From positions 1,001,997 through 1,065,996 of the forward strand of contig VYZB01000214.1 of assembly GCA_013397455.1 (NCBI GenBank): a stretch of 64,000 nt of DNA, written 5' to 3'. The notes under the pieces were generated by a model that was given only the letters and a program-made list of their open reading frames with translations, was not told the origin of the DNA and ran no database searches. This document shows, in pieces, positions 22,034 to 33,000 of the stretch. Source of the stretch: Crotophaga sulcirostris (Eukaryota; Chordata; Aves; Cuculiformes; Crotophagidae). Position 1 is the first letter of the stretch; the number at the start of each line of letters is the position of its first letter. A program made the translations under genes and the position numbers.

Positions 22034-24397
22034 ACTTTCATGTCTATGGTGGTAGCACAGAATTTTACTATTTAATATCTGTATTGCAATGGTGTCTTGT
22101 GGTTTTCTGGTGTAAGAAGGTAATGATATGTGTCCTGCAGAGTTTGCAATATGGGAAGCTGCAGAGTGTGGAATGTGTGGGCTTCCCTTAGGCACCAGAA
22201 CACCTCCTAGAGTCACACACTTCAGTTTTTGAGGGGAGCACAGAGGGAGGATTGAGAAGCAGGTTAATGAGTCTGGAGAAATCAAAGGAGATGGTTATTC
22301 TCACGTGAGATGTAGTCCTGATTGGAAACAAGCTGAATTAAGCATGTAAAAAGTCAAGGACCATCCATCTTCTTTCTGGACGTGACTTAACAGAACCTTG
22401 GAAATGCTTGAGGAAATGTTAAGATTTGGCAAAGCTCCTGTGTAGGTTAGGCTGCTTATAGCGTCAGCCTAGAGTTTACTGAAAATCACACATCACATCC
22501 TGGGAGAAGCAAGAAAGTCATTGAGAGGTGATTTGTGCTGATTAAAATTCTTACTCATAAAATGCTTTGTAATTTCCCCTGTATTTCTGCTCACGGGTGG
22601 GATTGGAACTTGCTTTGTGGTGCTTGGATTTTGGAAGCATGCCTACACTGTGCAAGAGGCTTCCAATACGGGGCCCACCTATTTGATGGTAGGATGAGCA
22701 CACATGGGGTGTGCAACATGGATGTTGCCAATTCGTGGGCATTCATCAGTTCTCCTAAAAACTATTTTCTGCCCACAGTTGCTGACGGTTGGTTTTTTTT
22801 CATTTAAAATACATCATGCTTGAAGCAGATGGGCATGTGGCACATTCCTTGGGAAAATGTCTATGTGTCTTGGGAATATATCTATGTGTTACTCTGCAAT
22901 TCCTCGGATTCTGTTGGGAAATGCTGTCCAAATGGCACCAACATCTCAGCAGTAGGATTATAACCCTGGATGAATAGAAAGCCGTAGTGAATGCTTCTAA
23001 CATTTTTATTTGTCATGTCGAATAGCCGTTTACCACTGAGTGACTTTTTAAGAGGATTCGAAGCGTAAGCTGTTTAATGAACGTGTAAACCACAGCTCTG
23101 GGCAGTAATCCATTTCTTTTGGGTTTATGAGATCTGTGGAAGCTGAAGGAGGGGGTTCATTCTCAACACCAAAATCATTAGGTGCATCATCCAGATGAAA
23201 AAGCACGAGACGTGCTGGAGGTGTGATGGAACTAGGAAAAGAAATACAATGGGACATGTGGATGGAAATGTAAGAGTTGTGGCAGCTTAATTATATAAGC
23301 TTTGACTTTAAATCAAACCCGTTTGCAGCTCTTCGAGGTTTGGAATTCCCAGGTCGCTGAAGGCTGATGCTGTCTGGATCTGTGTGGGTTATGTAAATTT
23401 TTGAAATAAAGCAGACTTGTAGAAGATGAAAATCTGTCCCTGTAATCCTCCTTTTAGGACCTGTTTCTTATTACAGTCAAGATTTATGGTGATGCTCCCA
23501 ACTGAGACCTGACAATCCCTTCTGACTTCATAGAGGATCGTAAAGGCGATGGTGTTTGAAAGCAGGCTGGAAGCTCAGCCTCAAACCCATCTTTATGTTC
23601 TGAAAGTAGACACTTGTAAAAAATAGTCTTTTACAAGATGCATTAAGACTTCAAATGTCTTGTTAATTAAAGGGCAGTAAAAGCAAAATACTGTCTCGGA
23701 ATGGCATCCTTTATAAAAACGTTTATCTGGAACGGTCTGAGCCTGACTTGGGAACAAGTGCAGTTACGGTGAGGTGGAGAGCTCTGCCATGGTCCACATG
23801 CTGCCTGTGCTGCTTACAGCTCAGTTCCTAAAGGGTTTCCACCATTGTTTTCAGTAGCTTCCCACCAGCAGGAGCAGCCCCTGTTCATTCTGGCTCCCTC
23901 TGCTCAGCTGAGTTTTCCTTGCTCTAAGGAAAGTTCTGTGAGTTTGTGGATAAGTACTGAGCAGTGTCTGGGAAGAACAAATGTGGAAAATCACCTGGCA
24001 GGGTTTCAGCCTTAACGGGTAAACATTGAACTGTGCTCTGTGTGTTGGATTCCCATTCTTCATCCTTGATTAAAGTCTTCAGAGCGAGGAGCACTCCTGG
24101 TGGAAATCATCTGTGCCTCCCCTGCACGATGATAGTTGATTTTAACTCCCTCCTGATCTGGATATTTCTTTTGAAGTGAGGCCAGGAGGTGATGCAGAGG
24201 CTGATGAGCAGGGCAGGTTTTGTAGGGAGAGCTGAAATATTTTATTAGAAGTATTGCTAGAGTCAGAGAAAATGGAGAACCTGTAAAGTACAAATCTTCT
24301 TCAAGTCGTCATGCAGATGCCGTTCTGTTGTTCTGGTGATGCCCAGAGACCGGTCACCCTGGACTCCGAGAGCGGGTGGTGTGCCAGGACTGTGTAA
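22034..24397 (+). other. COX10: Intron 4 unique segment
   Basis: About 2.4 kb of unique AT-rich sequence. I see no exon, RNA gene or repeat that I can defend. Confidence 0.6.
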
Positions 24398-25038
24398 GAA
24401 TCATAGAATAATGGAATAGTTTGTGTTGGAAGGGATCTTAAAGCTTACCCAGTCCCAACCCCCCTGCCATGAGCAGGAACACCTCCCACTGGATCAGGGG
24501 GCTCAAAGCCCCATCCAACCCAGATTGGATGAACACATGGTTGTTCAACCAGTTGGTTGAACACCTCCAGGGATGGGACAGCCACCAGTTCTCTGGGCAA
24601 CCTGAGCCAAGGCCTCCCCACCCTCACAAGAAAACATTTCTTCCTAAGATCTCATCTCAATCTCCCCTCTTTCAGCTTCCCTGTCATCCTACCCCTGCAC
24701 TCCGTGATCAAGAGCCCCTCCCCAGCTTTTCTGGAGCCCCTTTCAGTACTGGGAGGCTGAAAGGTCTCTTCTCCAAGCTGAACAACCCCAGATATCTCAG
24801 CCTGTCCTTAGATGAGAGGTGCTCCAGCCCTCGAATCATCTTTGTGGCCTCCTCTGGACCCGTTCCAACAGTTCCATGTCTTTCTTATGCTGGGGATTCC
24901 AGAACTGGGTGTAGGACTCCAGATGATGTCTCACCAGAATGGAGCAGAGGGACAGAATCCTCTCCCTCACCCTGCTGGCCGCATGTTTTGATGCAGCCCA
25001 GGACACGGTTGGCCTTCTGGACTGTGAGCACACATTGT
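24398..25038 (-). mobile_element. CR1 LINE fragment, antisense, with small inserted hairpin
   Basis: Begins with the reverse-complement tail ATCATAGAATAATGG, passes all 3' UTR landmarks and extends into the reverse transcriptase C-terminus (minus-strand reading includes [12 protein letters not shown]). Near 24521-24560 it carries roughly 30 extra bases compared with its relatives. These include a perfect 9-bp inverted repeat, TGTTCAACC at 24542-24550 and GGTTGAACA at 24555-24563. Confidence 0.93.
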
Positions 25039-26891
25039 ATGAAGCAGTGGAGTTAATACCATGCTGTAATTAGTTTCCAGGTAGCACTGATTATGTGACA
25101 GTGAGGCAGAGTGTGATGAAGGGCTGGAAAAGCACAACCAGTGGGGAGATTTTTGGGAAACGGTGATTTACTGTCTCTTGAAAACAAGACTGAGAGCTTT
25201 TAGCAAAAGGTAAGTGAAAACTGGGCAGAAGGAGCCTGTTCTTCACGCCGTGTGCAGTTACAGTGAGGCCTTTGCTGCGGGAGGTTTGGGTGTTGAAGGT
25301 TTTGGTACTGGTGCTCATTTCTTGTACTTCTTTGGGATTCACTTTGTTTATCCTTCAGTTTCATTTTAGTTACAAACAAATGGACCGACACTGAGACATC
25401 TGCCTGATCACAAGATTAAAAACAACAGCTCCTCTCTCTCCTCCCCAACAAACTTTGACTGAAAATTAAAGTTACTGCACAGCAAATTGCTTTTCTATCC
25501 CTAAACCCACCCTTTGGTTTCACTTGACCCCCAGAAGCCGCTTGGCTGCTGATGCTGCCACCGCTAAAATCTCTTGTGCTTGGAGAACTGTAACCTCCCT
25601 TTTTAAGGCCGGATTTCACTGCAAGTGCTTGGATGAATTTTTGTCACTACTGGTGCAGGCTGGGCAACCTTCTGGGAGCGGTTTTGTGGTTAAAAAACAA
25701 AGGTAGGGAAGGCTGATTTTAAGTATTTGTCCCGAAGAGAGCAATAAAGGAAACAGCCAAGTGCTTAACTGCTTTGGAATGGAACATATTTATCATGGAT
25801 GGCACTTTGCATTGGTAGACAAGGGGAAGAAGTGATGCTTGGGGATGTTCTGGGAGGATCTGCCCTTTTCAGTGGGATCTGGAGCTGAACTAGGAGTAGA
25901 AATGGTTGGTTACGTCTGAAAGTAGGCTTTCTCCCTTGTTTCTATTTAATCCTCTATTCCTGGTGAGAGTATTGGATTTAAACCATGCTTCAGATGGTCG
26001 TGGTAGAAGTTTCCCCCTTGCTGCCTCACTGCTTATTCCAAGGAAGTCCCTCCATAGGGACCAAAACTGCAGAACATTTCCGTAAGCCACCCTCTCTGCG
26101 GATCAGCGCCTGCTCTGGTTCTTCCTTGGTGACAGAGATTCCCTTTTGTGGTTGTGACTCCCCATAACTTCCAAAGGAGCTCCTCACACACGTTATCCCA
26201 CGGCGCAGCCACCCTGCCCTTTCGCTGGCTGAGGGTTTGCAGCCCCAGCGCAGAAGACGTTTGCTCCCGTGTCTCCAGTGGGAGTGGTTGTAGCTGCCCA
26301 TGAGCTGTGTGAGAGCACGCACTTGGTGTGTTTCAGAGAGTGGCATTAATGGTGAAAATTCAGCATACAGCTCTTCTCTGTGAAATTCAAGTCTTTTTAA
26401 CATCACCACCTTCAAAGACAATAAAAATTCCAGTCTGCATTTATCTATTCCCATGTGAGGCGTTACTGCGGTGGATGTTGTATCATTCCATGTGAAATTC
26501 TTCTGCTTAACAGTCTTCCTTCTACACAGTTGTCTGAGGTCAGTTTTCCATTTTGCAGTTGTCAAACAGCTGTCAAATTAAGAGACCAGATACCAAAGTT
26601 CATTTACATTTTCTGCCATTCTTTGGGTGCCTGTTTCATATCTTAATATAACTAATGATTTATCTGCATGGCTTCGCCTGCTTTCTGCACTTGTTTTTCA
26701 CAGATGTTCACATCCTCAAGAGCAGCCCTTAAAATAAACCCCTGTAACTCTTTTTCCTTTTGCAGCTTTTCATTGTGCAGTGAGAGGAAGACAGTGCCGT
26801 ACCTTTAGTGCAGGCAACGCCAGTGGAAGTGGTTTAAATTCATTCATTTGAATCCTGAACTGAAAAAAAAAGAAAGGTTAAAAAAGCATTT
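25039..26891 (+). other. COX10: Intron 4 unique segment
   Basis: Unique sequence. Open frames here on either strand look like chance: no known domain, no splice context. Nothing else seen. Confidence 0.6.
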
Positions 26892-27007
26892 ATAGAATTG
26901 TGGAATGATTTGGGTTGGAAGGGACCTCAAAGCCCAGCCAGTGCCAACCCCCTGCCATGGGTTGGGACACCTTCCACTGGATCGGGGGGCTCAAAGCCCC
27001 ATCCAAC
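26892..27007 (-). mobile_element. CR1 LINE 3' fragment, antisense
   Basis: TAGAATTGTGGAATGATTTG is the reverse-complement tail, followed by GGTTGGAAGGGACCTCAAAG and GGGGCTCAAAGCCCCATCC. Similarity ends after CCAACACA, giving about 115 bases. Confidence 0.9.
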
Positions 27008-28536
27008 ACATTTCAAAGCATGTTGCTAGAAATTGCAAAAGAGAAAAATCTCCATTTCATTCATTTATTGCTGCGTTTGGTTAACTGTTGGCTTGGCTGT
27101 TGATGTCCCCCTTTCACCTTCTATATCTTGTTCTTTAATAGGAAAGTGAAATTGAAAAGGAGTTTGTTTACAAATCAGCTTTGTACTAAAATGTATTTGT
27201 TTTCCTTCTTCAGGGCTCCCATCAGAGCGAGAACATGGAGACTCAATTTGAGTGCTGCTTGTGGGTTTGTAGGATGAGGTTCCTTATGTTGCCAGCTTCC
27301 AAGTGTAAATTTATATGGCGAAGATGCAGGGATTGTTTTCTTCTTTTTTTCCCAATGGTGTAAGGATCAAAGGAATGGTTCCGCACACACCATTGATGTC
27401 TTTACTGCAAAGCACTGCAACAGCCTGAGGAGCCATCTCATTTGTAAAAATTCCTCACAGACAGGTAGGGCCCTTGGATGTTGAATGTCGAGTGCTGAGG
27501 CCGGCTGTGTTCAGGGAGGCAGGCGGGATATGGTTACAGCCACAACTCTGCTCTGAGCGCAGAGGTTTAAGAGGCTCTTTAAAAAGGAGCCTTAAATTAT
27601 GGTCGCTGGGGGAAGTTTGCCGAGGGTATGAGGGTACACTGTGTCAGAAAACAGTCCTGTGCCATTTCAATGTCCTGCACTAATGGCTTCACCAAGTGTA
27701 ACTTAATTAACCCATTCCAGCTTTGGTTTTTACAGACGTGTTTGGCGCCTCTTGCATTCTGGAAAGAGGTGGTTTAAAGACTGTCGATGCTCCTTTACCT
27801 CAGTTACTCAAAGCCCCTTTGGTTTCATACTTAAAGGGAAATGATATCCTTGCTGTTTGGTGCATTTCATAGGCAATTATTAGTCTTTTTGGTTGATGGG
27901 ATCCGCATTGGGATTGTAATAAAACACAAGTCAATGTGAAATTGGATACAGACGAGGAGAGCAGATAAAACCAAGTGAAAATTAATGTCAGATGTAGGAG
28001 TTCTTGGTTACAGTCATCTTTTTACATTTTTTTTCCAAACTATATTTCTATTTCAGCAGATGTCACTTGAAATCTTCAGAGTAAATAATCTCTTTGATTC
28101 TGATTGTGACCTCTAATACTGAAAGTAGCTTAATTGTGATGGGATCTGACTTATTTATGACCATGTTTTCACATGTGAGGGCAGGCGCAATTCCAGGTTG
28201 CCGCGTTGTTGGGAAGGGGTTGGAACCGTAGGACGCAGAGCGCTCTAGTAGAGGTCCATGAGGCTGTTTTTATGGCTTGAGATGTCACTGGCAGTAGCTG
28301 CAGGGTCTGCAGAGCATCGCTGAGGCTGAGGCTCTGTCTTTGGCGCAGGTGGGACATGGGGAGCAAGGGGGCTGGTTTGTCCATTGTTCCCTAAGAAAAA
28401 TGTGGGAATGCACAACTTTTCAGTGCTTGTTCAGCATGGAGCATAAACAGCACATCTGTACACAAGTGAAATAACCCTTCCCTGGTTTTAAGTCATATGC
28501 AAACTTTATTTTCTTAGTTTCCCACATAAAAAAGAC
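27008..28536 (+). other. COX10: Intron 4 unique segment
   Basis: Unique AT-rich intronic sequence; no feature recognised. Confidence 0.6.
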
Positions 28537-28740
28537 GATCCTCGGTCAGGCCAAAGGGCTGTCTGGTGCAAGGAGTCCTCTCTTCAGCAGGATTCATTGA
28601 TGCTCTTCCTGTCTCAGACACATTGGGTCACAGGATCTCCTCATTAATCTTCCTGGCCCTGTTGGCTACTAGCAGCGCTGGGAGGAAGATGCCTGACATG
28701 GCATATCCTAGGAGCTGAGACCTTCTCATCATCGGTGGAG
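28537..28740. repeat. Possible ancient interspersed repeat
   Basis: CTCGGTCAGGCCAAAGGGCT followed by GTCTGGTGCA resembles, from memory, an old dispersed amniote repeat whose landmark is a GGTCAGACCAAAGGTCCATC-like stretch. About 100 bases on, CCTGGCCCTGTTGGCTACTA is compatible with the same element. The match is loose and I cannot name the family. Confidence 0.3.
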
Positions 28741-28932
28741 CTGGCACAGCACCCGCCAGCTCCTTGGGTGCCTGCAGAGATGGTGGACACTCCTGGAGAA
28801 GGTTGGTCGTGGAGATATTTCCCATTTCTGCACTGTTGATTCTTTCTCCTTTTTGTTGTCCTTTGAACTGTCCCTGCCACACTGGTTTGGATTGAAGATC
28901 AAAAGGCTTTATTTGCTTTGATAGGTGAAAAT

Positions 28933-28970
28933 TATAGAATGGTTCGGGTTGAAAGAGGTCTGAAAGATCG
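28933..28970 (-). mobile_element. Short CR1-like 3' tail remnant, antisense
   Basis: TATAGAATGGTTCGGGTTGA followed by AAGAGGTCTGAAAGATC resembles the reverse complement of a CR1 3' end. Similarity stops within 40 bases, so this is either a very short insertion or an old remnant. Confidence 0.6.
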
Positions 28971-29373
28971 TGCTGGTAGATACAGATAAGATGAGCATGG
29001 GCATGAAGGGACGAGTCTCCAGAAGACTCTCCATCAAGTTTTATGTCCGGGACTTCTTGAAACAATGATGGTGTCTGTGTATCTGTGAAAGCTTTCCTCC
29101 GTGACTTTGTCCAGTTTCAGGTTTTAGCACTGGGAGAAGCAGTGACCACTTGTCAGGCTGTTGGTTGCCCATTGCATTTATGATTTTATAGACATCTCGC
29201 TCATTCTCCTTCACTTGCCCTTGTTTGGCTGAAGAACGCGGCTCAGTCCTGGTTCTTCTATATAGCAGCTGTTCTGTACTTGTGATTGCCTTTGTCTTTT
29301 CTTTGCTCGGTTTGTGAGCTTCTCTTTGAAAAAGGGGACTCAAACTGCATCCCCTGATGGTACGACAGGAGTA
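28971..29373 (+). other. COX10: Intron 4 unique segment
   Basis: Unique sequence between two antisense CR1 pieces. Nothing recognised. Confidence 0.5.
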
Positions 29374-30006
29374 TCATAGACTCATGGAATGCTTTGGGTT
29401 GGAAGGGACCTTAAAGTTCATCCAGTCCCAACCCCCTGCCATGGGCAGGGACACCTCCCACTGGATCAGGGGGCTCCAAGCCCCATCCAACCTGGCCTTG
29501 AACACCTCCAGGGATGGGGCAGCCGCCGCTTCTCTGGGCAACCTGGGCCAGGGCCTCCCCACACTCACAGCAAAACATTTCTGCCCAAGATCTCATCTCA
29601 ATTTCTACTCGTTCCCCCTCATCCTATCCCTGCACTCCCTGATCAAGATCCCCTCCCCAGCTTTCCTGGATCCCCTTTCAGTACTGGGAGGCTGCTGTAA
29701 GGTCTCCCTGGAGCCTTAGCTTCTCCAGGTTGAACAAGCCCAGCTTTCTCAGCCTGTCCTCAGATGGGAGGTGCTCCAACTCTCAGATCATCTTTTTGGC
29801 CTCCTCTGGACTCCCTCCAACAGATCTGTGTCCTTCCTGTGCTGACTTCAGAACTGAACGCAGGACTCCAGGTGGGGTCTCCCCAGAGCAGAGCAGAGGG
29901 GCAGAATCCCCTCCCTCCCCTGCTGGTCCAGCTGCTTTGGATGCAGCCCAGGACATGGTTGGCTTTCTGGACTATGAGCACATTGCTGGCTCATGTTGAG
30001 CTTCTC
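29374..30006 (-). mobile_element. CR1 LINE fragment, antisense
   Basis: Well-preserved copy from the tail (ATCATAGACTCATGGAATGC) through the 3' UTR into the reverse transcriptase C-terminus, ending around GCTGGCTCATGTTGAGCTTC. The plus strand gives long spurious open frames because the 3' UTR has few stops. A short GT/CA tract (30049-30066) lies just beyond it. Confidence 0.95.
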
Positions 30007-33000
30007 AGTGGCGATGGCTGTGCAGGGACCATCCCTCCCTGAACATGCACGTGTGTGTGTGCACACAGACCTGTCTGTGAGTAGCACTTAGAACGGAAAA
30101 TTTGATTAATCAAATCCTTAACATAATTAAGATCAAACAAGACCACTTGAGACAGTAATCAGTCACAGCAATCAGGTGTCCCTTGTGTGGTGCCTTGAGC
30201 TTTTGATTTTCTTTTCTTTTTAAAATAATTCCTGAGCAGTGGGTGACTCTTTCACAGCCCCATCTCTTCCTGCCCTGTGGTGCTCTTTCTAACAGAAAAT
30301 AGCTCAGCACTGGTTGGTTTCTTTTCCACAGGTAAGAAAACATTTACATTTATCCATACATACTGGCCTCTTCCTCTCATTTGAGCTCGGTTCACCTGGC
30401 ATTGCAAGGTGCTTCTGCAGTTCCTCACCATCAGCTTCCACTCTTAAAGCCCTGATCAGTGTGATAGGAAGCTCTGTCCGCCTCAGCACGCCTGGTTCTT
30501 GGCTGAAATAAGACACTGAGATCTTATTGGTGTGAAATGCACGAACCATCTTTTTGGGATGGAATTACCCTGATTTGAAGGGTTGGGCTATTACAAAGCA
30601 GGGGGGTCACTGCAAGCACCTGTTTGTGCTGAGAAAAAGAAGTAGGATCTTTTGGAAGGGATGTGGTAGGTGTGTTGGCCAGGATGGGATTGCTGACAGT
30701 GTACATCAGCCTGGTGTGGGTGGTACTTGTGATCCAGTGAGGCCCTTCAGTCCATAACATAAAGGAGATCCCAGTTAAGACCTCTGTTTTCAGTCCTTCC
30801 TGTTGGTTTGCTCATGTGAGTCTCATCTAAACAGGTTGTGAATCCCATTTGAACGGCCTGGAGTTTCTTATGTCTTGCAGGAGCATTTGGGAAGGTCGTG
30901 CAAACCTCCAGTTTTTGCACCAGGAGCCATCTATTTCAGAGTTAGAAATGAGTTACACACTTGGATATCCCACGTTCTCAGTGCGGGACATCAATGAGAG
31001 GCCTGATTCACATGGGTGAAGCTTGTGTGGTTTGTGCTGAGCTGAAGCAGAGCCACCAAGGAGGTGGGAGCCAAGGTCTGCTGCAGAGGACACAGGCAGC
31101 TTTGAGCAGCCTTACCCTAACCAGAGTGTTCCGTGCTTCTGCTGCTCAAATTACTGATGTGCTGGCTTTGACACATGGGAATATTGATTTTTTTAAACCG
31201 CTGTCATGAAGTCAGAAGTCATTCAGTTGTGCTGTGGAAGAAGGGAGGCTCTGGAGACTTCAGCGCCGTCATTTCAGGGTTAGCCCATCGTCTGAGGGGT
31301 CCACAGTTTGCTCCATGTGTTTGGCTGGAAGGATGGCTTCTGCTTCCGAAATCAGACTTTCTGCAAGTCACTGCCATCAAGTTCTTTGTCATTGGTGCCC
31401 GTTCTGGGGCACTGGTTGCTCGGCTGGAGGGCATGCAGATCTGCTCCAGCTGCCGGCCAGGATACCCCTGCACTTGCCCTGTCCTCGCCAGCGAGCTTGG
31501 CTTTTCTCATCAGGCTCAGAGGGAAAAGTGCCCTCCCTCTCTGACACGGCTCAGCGGGGTGACCACTTCTGCTTCAAGACCTGGGAGGATCACTGGTGTG
31601 CTCAAAAACTTGGTCCTTTTTTCCTTCCCCCCAAACTCTGTCACTTGCTCCAAACAAAAGGGTTTTCTGTGGCCCAGCAGATCGTGTCTGCTGTTTTGTA
31701 GCAACCTAAATGTGTCATAGCTGCCTGTCTCCCGTACCAATGTGCCCTCAGCACTTTGCTTGCCAGGCTTGTGTCTACATTACCCTTTTGTCACTCTTTT
31801 CCAAAATGGGCCCAAAACTGAAGCTGAGTCCATGTCACGCTGGTGTGTGAACCAAAGGACTGACCTTTCTCTAGGCAGAAGAAAAGCTTGTACATCGGGG
31901 ACGTGCATGCATTAATGAATGCATTAAAAAGTTCATGTATGTTGGATGGGCTGCTTTTATTTGTTACGAGTAATTACTGAAATTAAAGCTATTAGAAGGA
32001 CAGGAACATTTTCTCTCTTGATTCATATGGTTTGGCCCTGGAAAACCTGAAAATGCATCAGACAAACTGGATGCTGATAAATTATTTTTGCACAGATCGT
32101 AAAATTTATAATACAATTCATATAAAAAGGTATAAATTAGAGTATTTATATGTTAGTTTTATGACATATTAGGCAGAATTATTTTAATGTAAATGGTTTA
32201 TTTCAAGGAAACTGTGAAATTGATAAATAAATCTACTCTGTTCCAGTGCTAAATGTGTGAAACATAATCTTCTTGAGTTTTCCATCCCCAGGCCAGCATC
32301 TTTGTGTTTGCAGTCAGATGTAGGTGCTGCTAATGCGGGTAGCAGGTGCAGGTAATTCAACTGCAGAACCAGTCAAAATACCTTTAATCGCTTCACATTA
32401 AGTCAAACCATATGGATCCATGGCTGCTTTTCCCGTGCTATCGAGTGAGCCGTGGTCGGTGCTTTTGTGGACCCAGCAGTGGGATGTGGAAATGACCTGG
32501 TTGCTGAAAAGTTAATTGTTCTGTTCCAAAGGAGCAGCTGCCAGAGCTGTTCGGCTTTCCAGCTTTTATGTATGGGTTGGTTTGGGAGATTGCAGGGTTG
32601 GGGTTATGACCCAAAGAGCACAGACCTAGACCTAGTCTCTAGTTTATGGGACTGGAGGAACTTCAGAATCAGCCTGCATTGGGAAAGTAACTCAGACTTG
32701 AATGCGAAGAGAACAGGATGCTCGTCTGGTTGATAGCTTTCAGCACTGAGTCTTTGGTGATATTTTAAAACAGATGCAGTAGAAACAAAGCCTGAATATT
32801 GTGGAGAGCTGGAAGTGCTCACTGTGCAGGGGTTTCCTGCGGTGGCTGATACAAAATACTTGGAAATGCATAGCAACTAGAAAGCGCCTTCACTGCTTTC
32901 TGAGGCACAAAAATGTTTTCCTGCATGTGAGCGGCGAGTTCCTCTCTTGTTCTGCAATATCAGTGTTACCAAAGAGGTAACTTGGACCAGGACAGGAGCA

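Noticed and set aside
24469..25056. Long + strand open frame of 195 codons
   Set aside because: It is the antisense of a CR1 3' UTR and reverse transcriptase end, not a gene.
31175..31720. 181-codon open frame on the + strand in intron 4, overlapped by other long frames
   Set aside because: No recognisable domain, no splice context, several frames open at once over the same GC-richer DNA; typical chance ORF.
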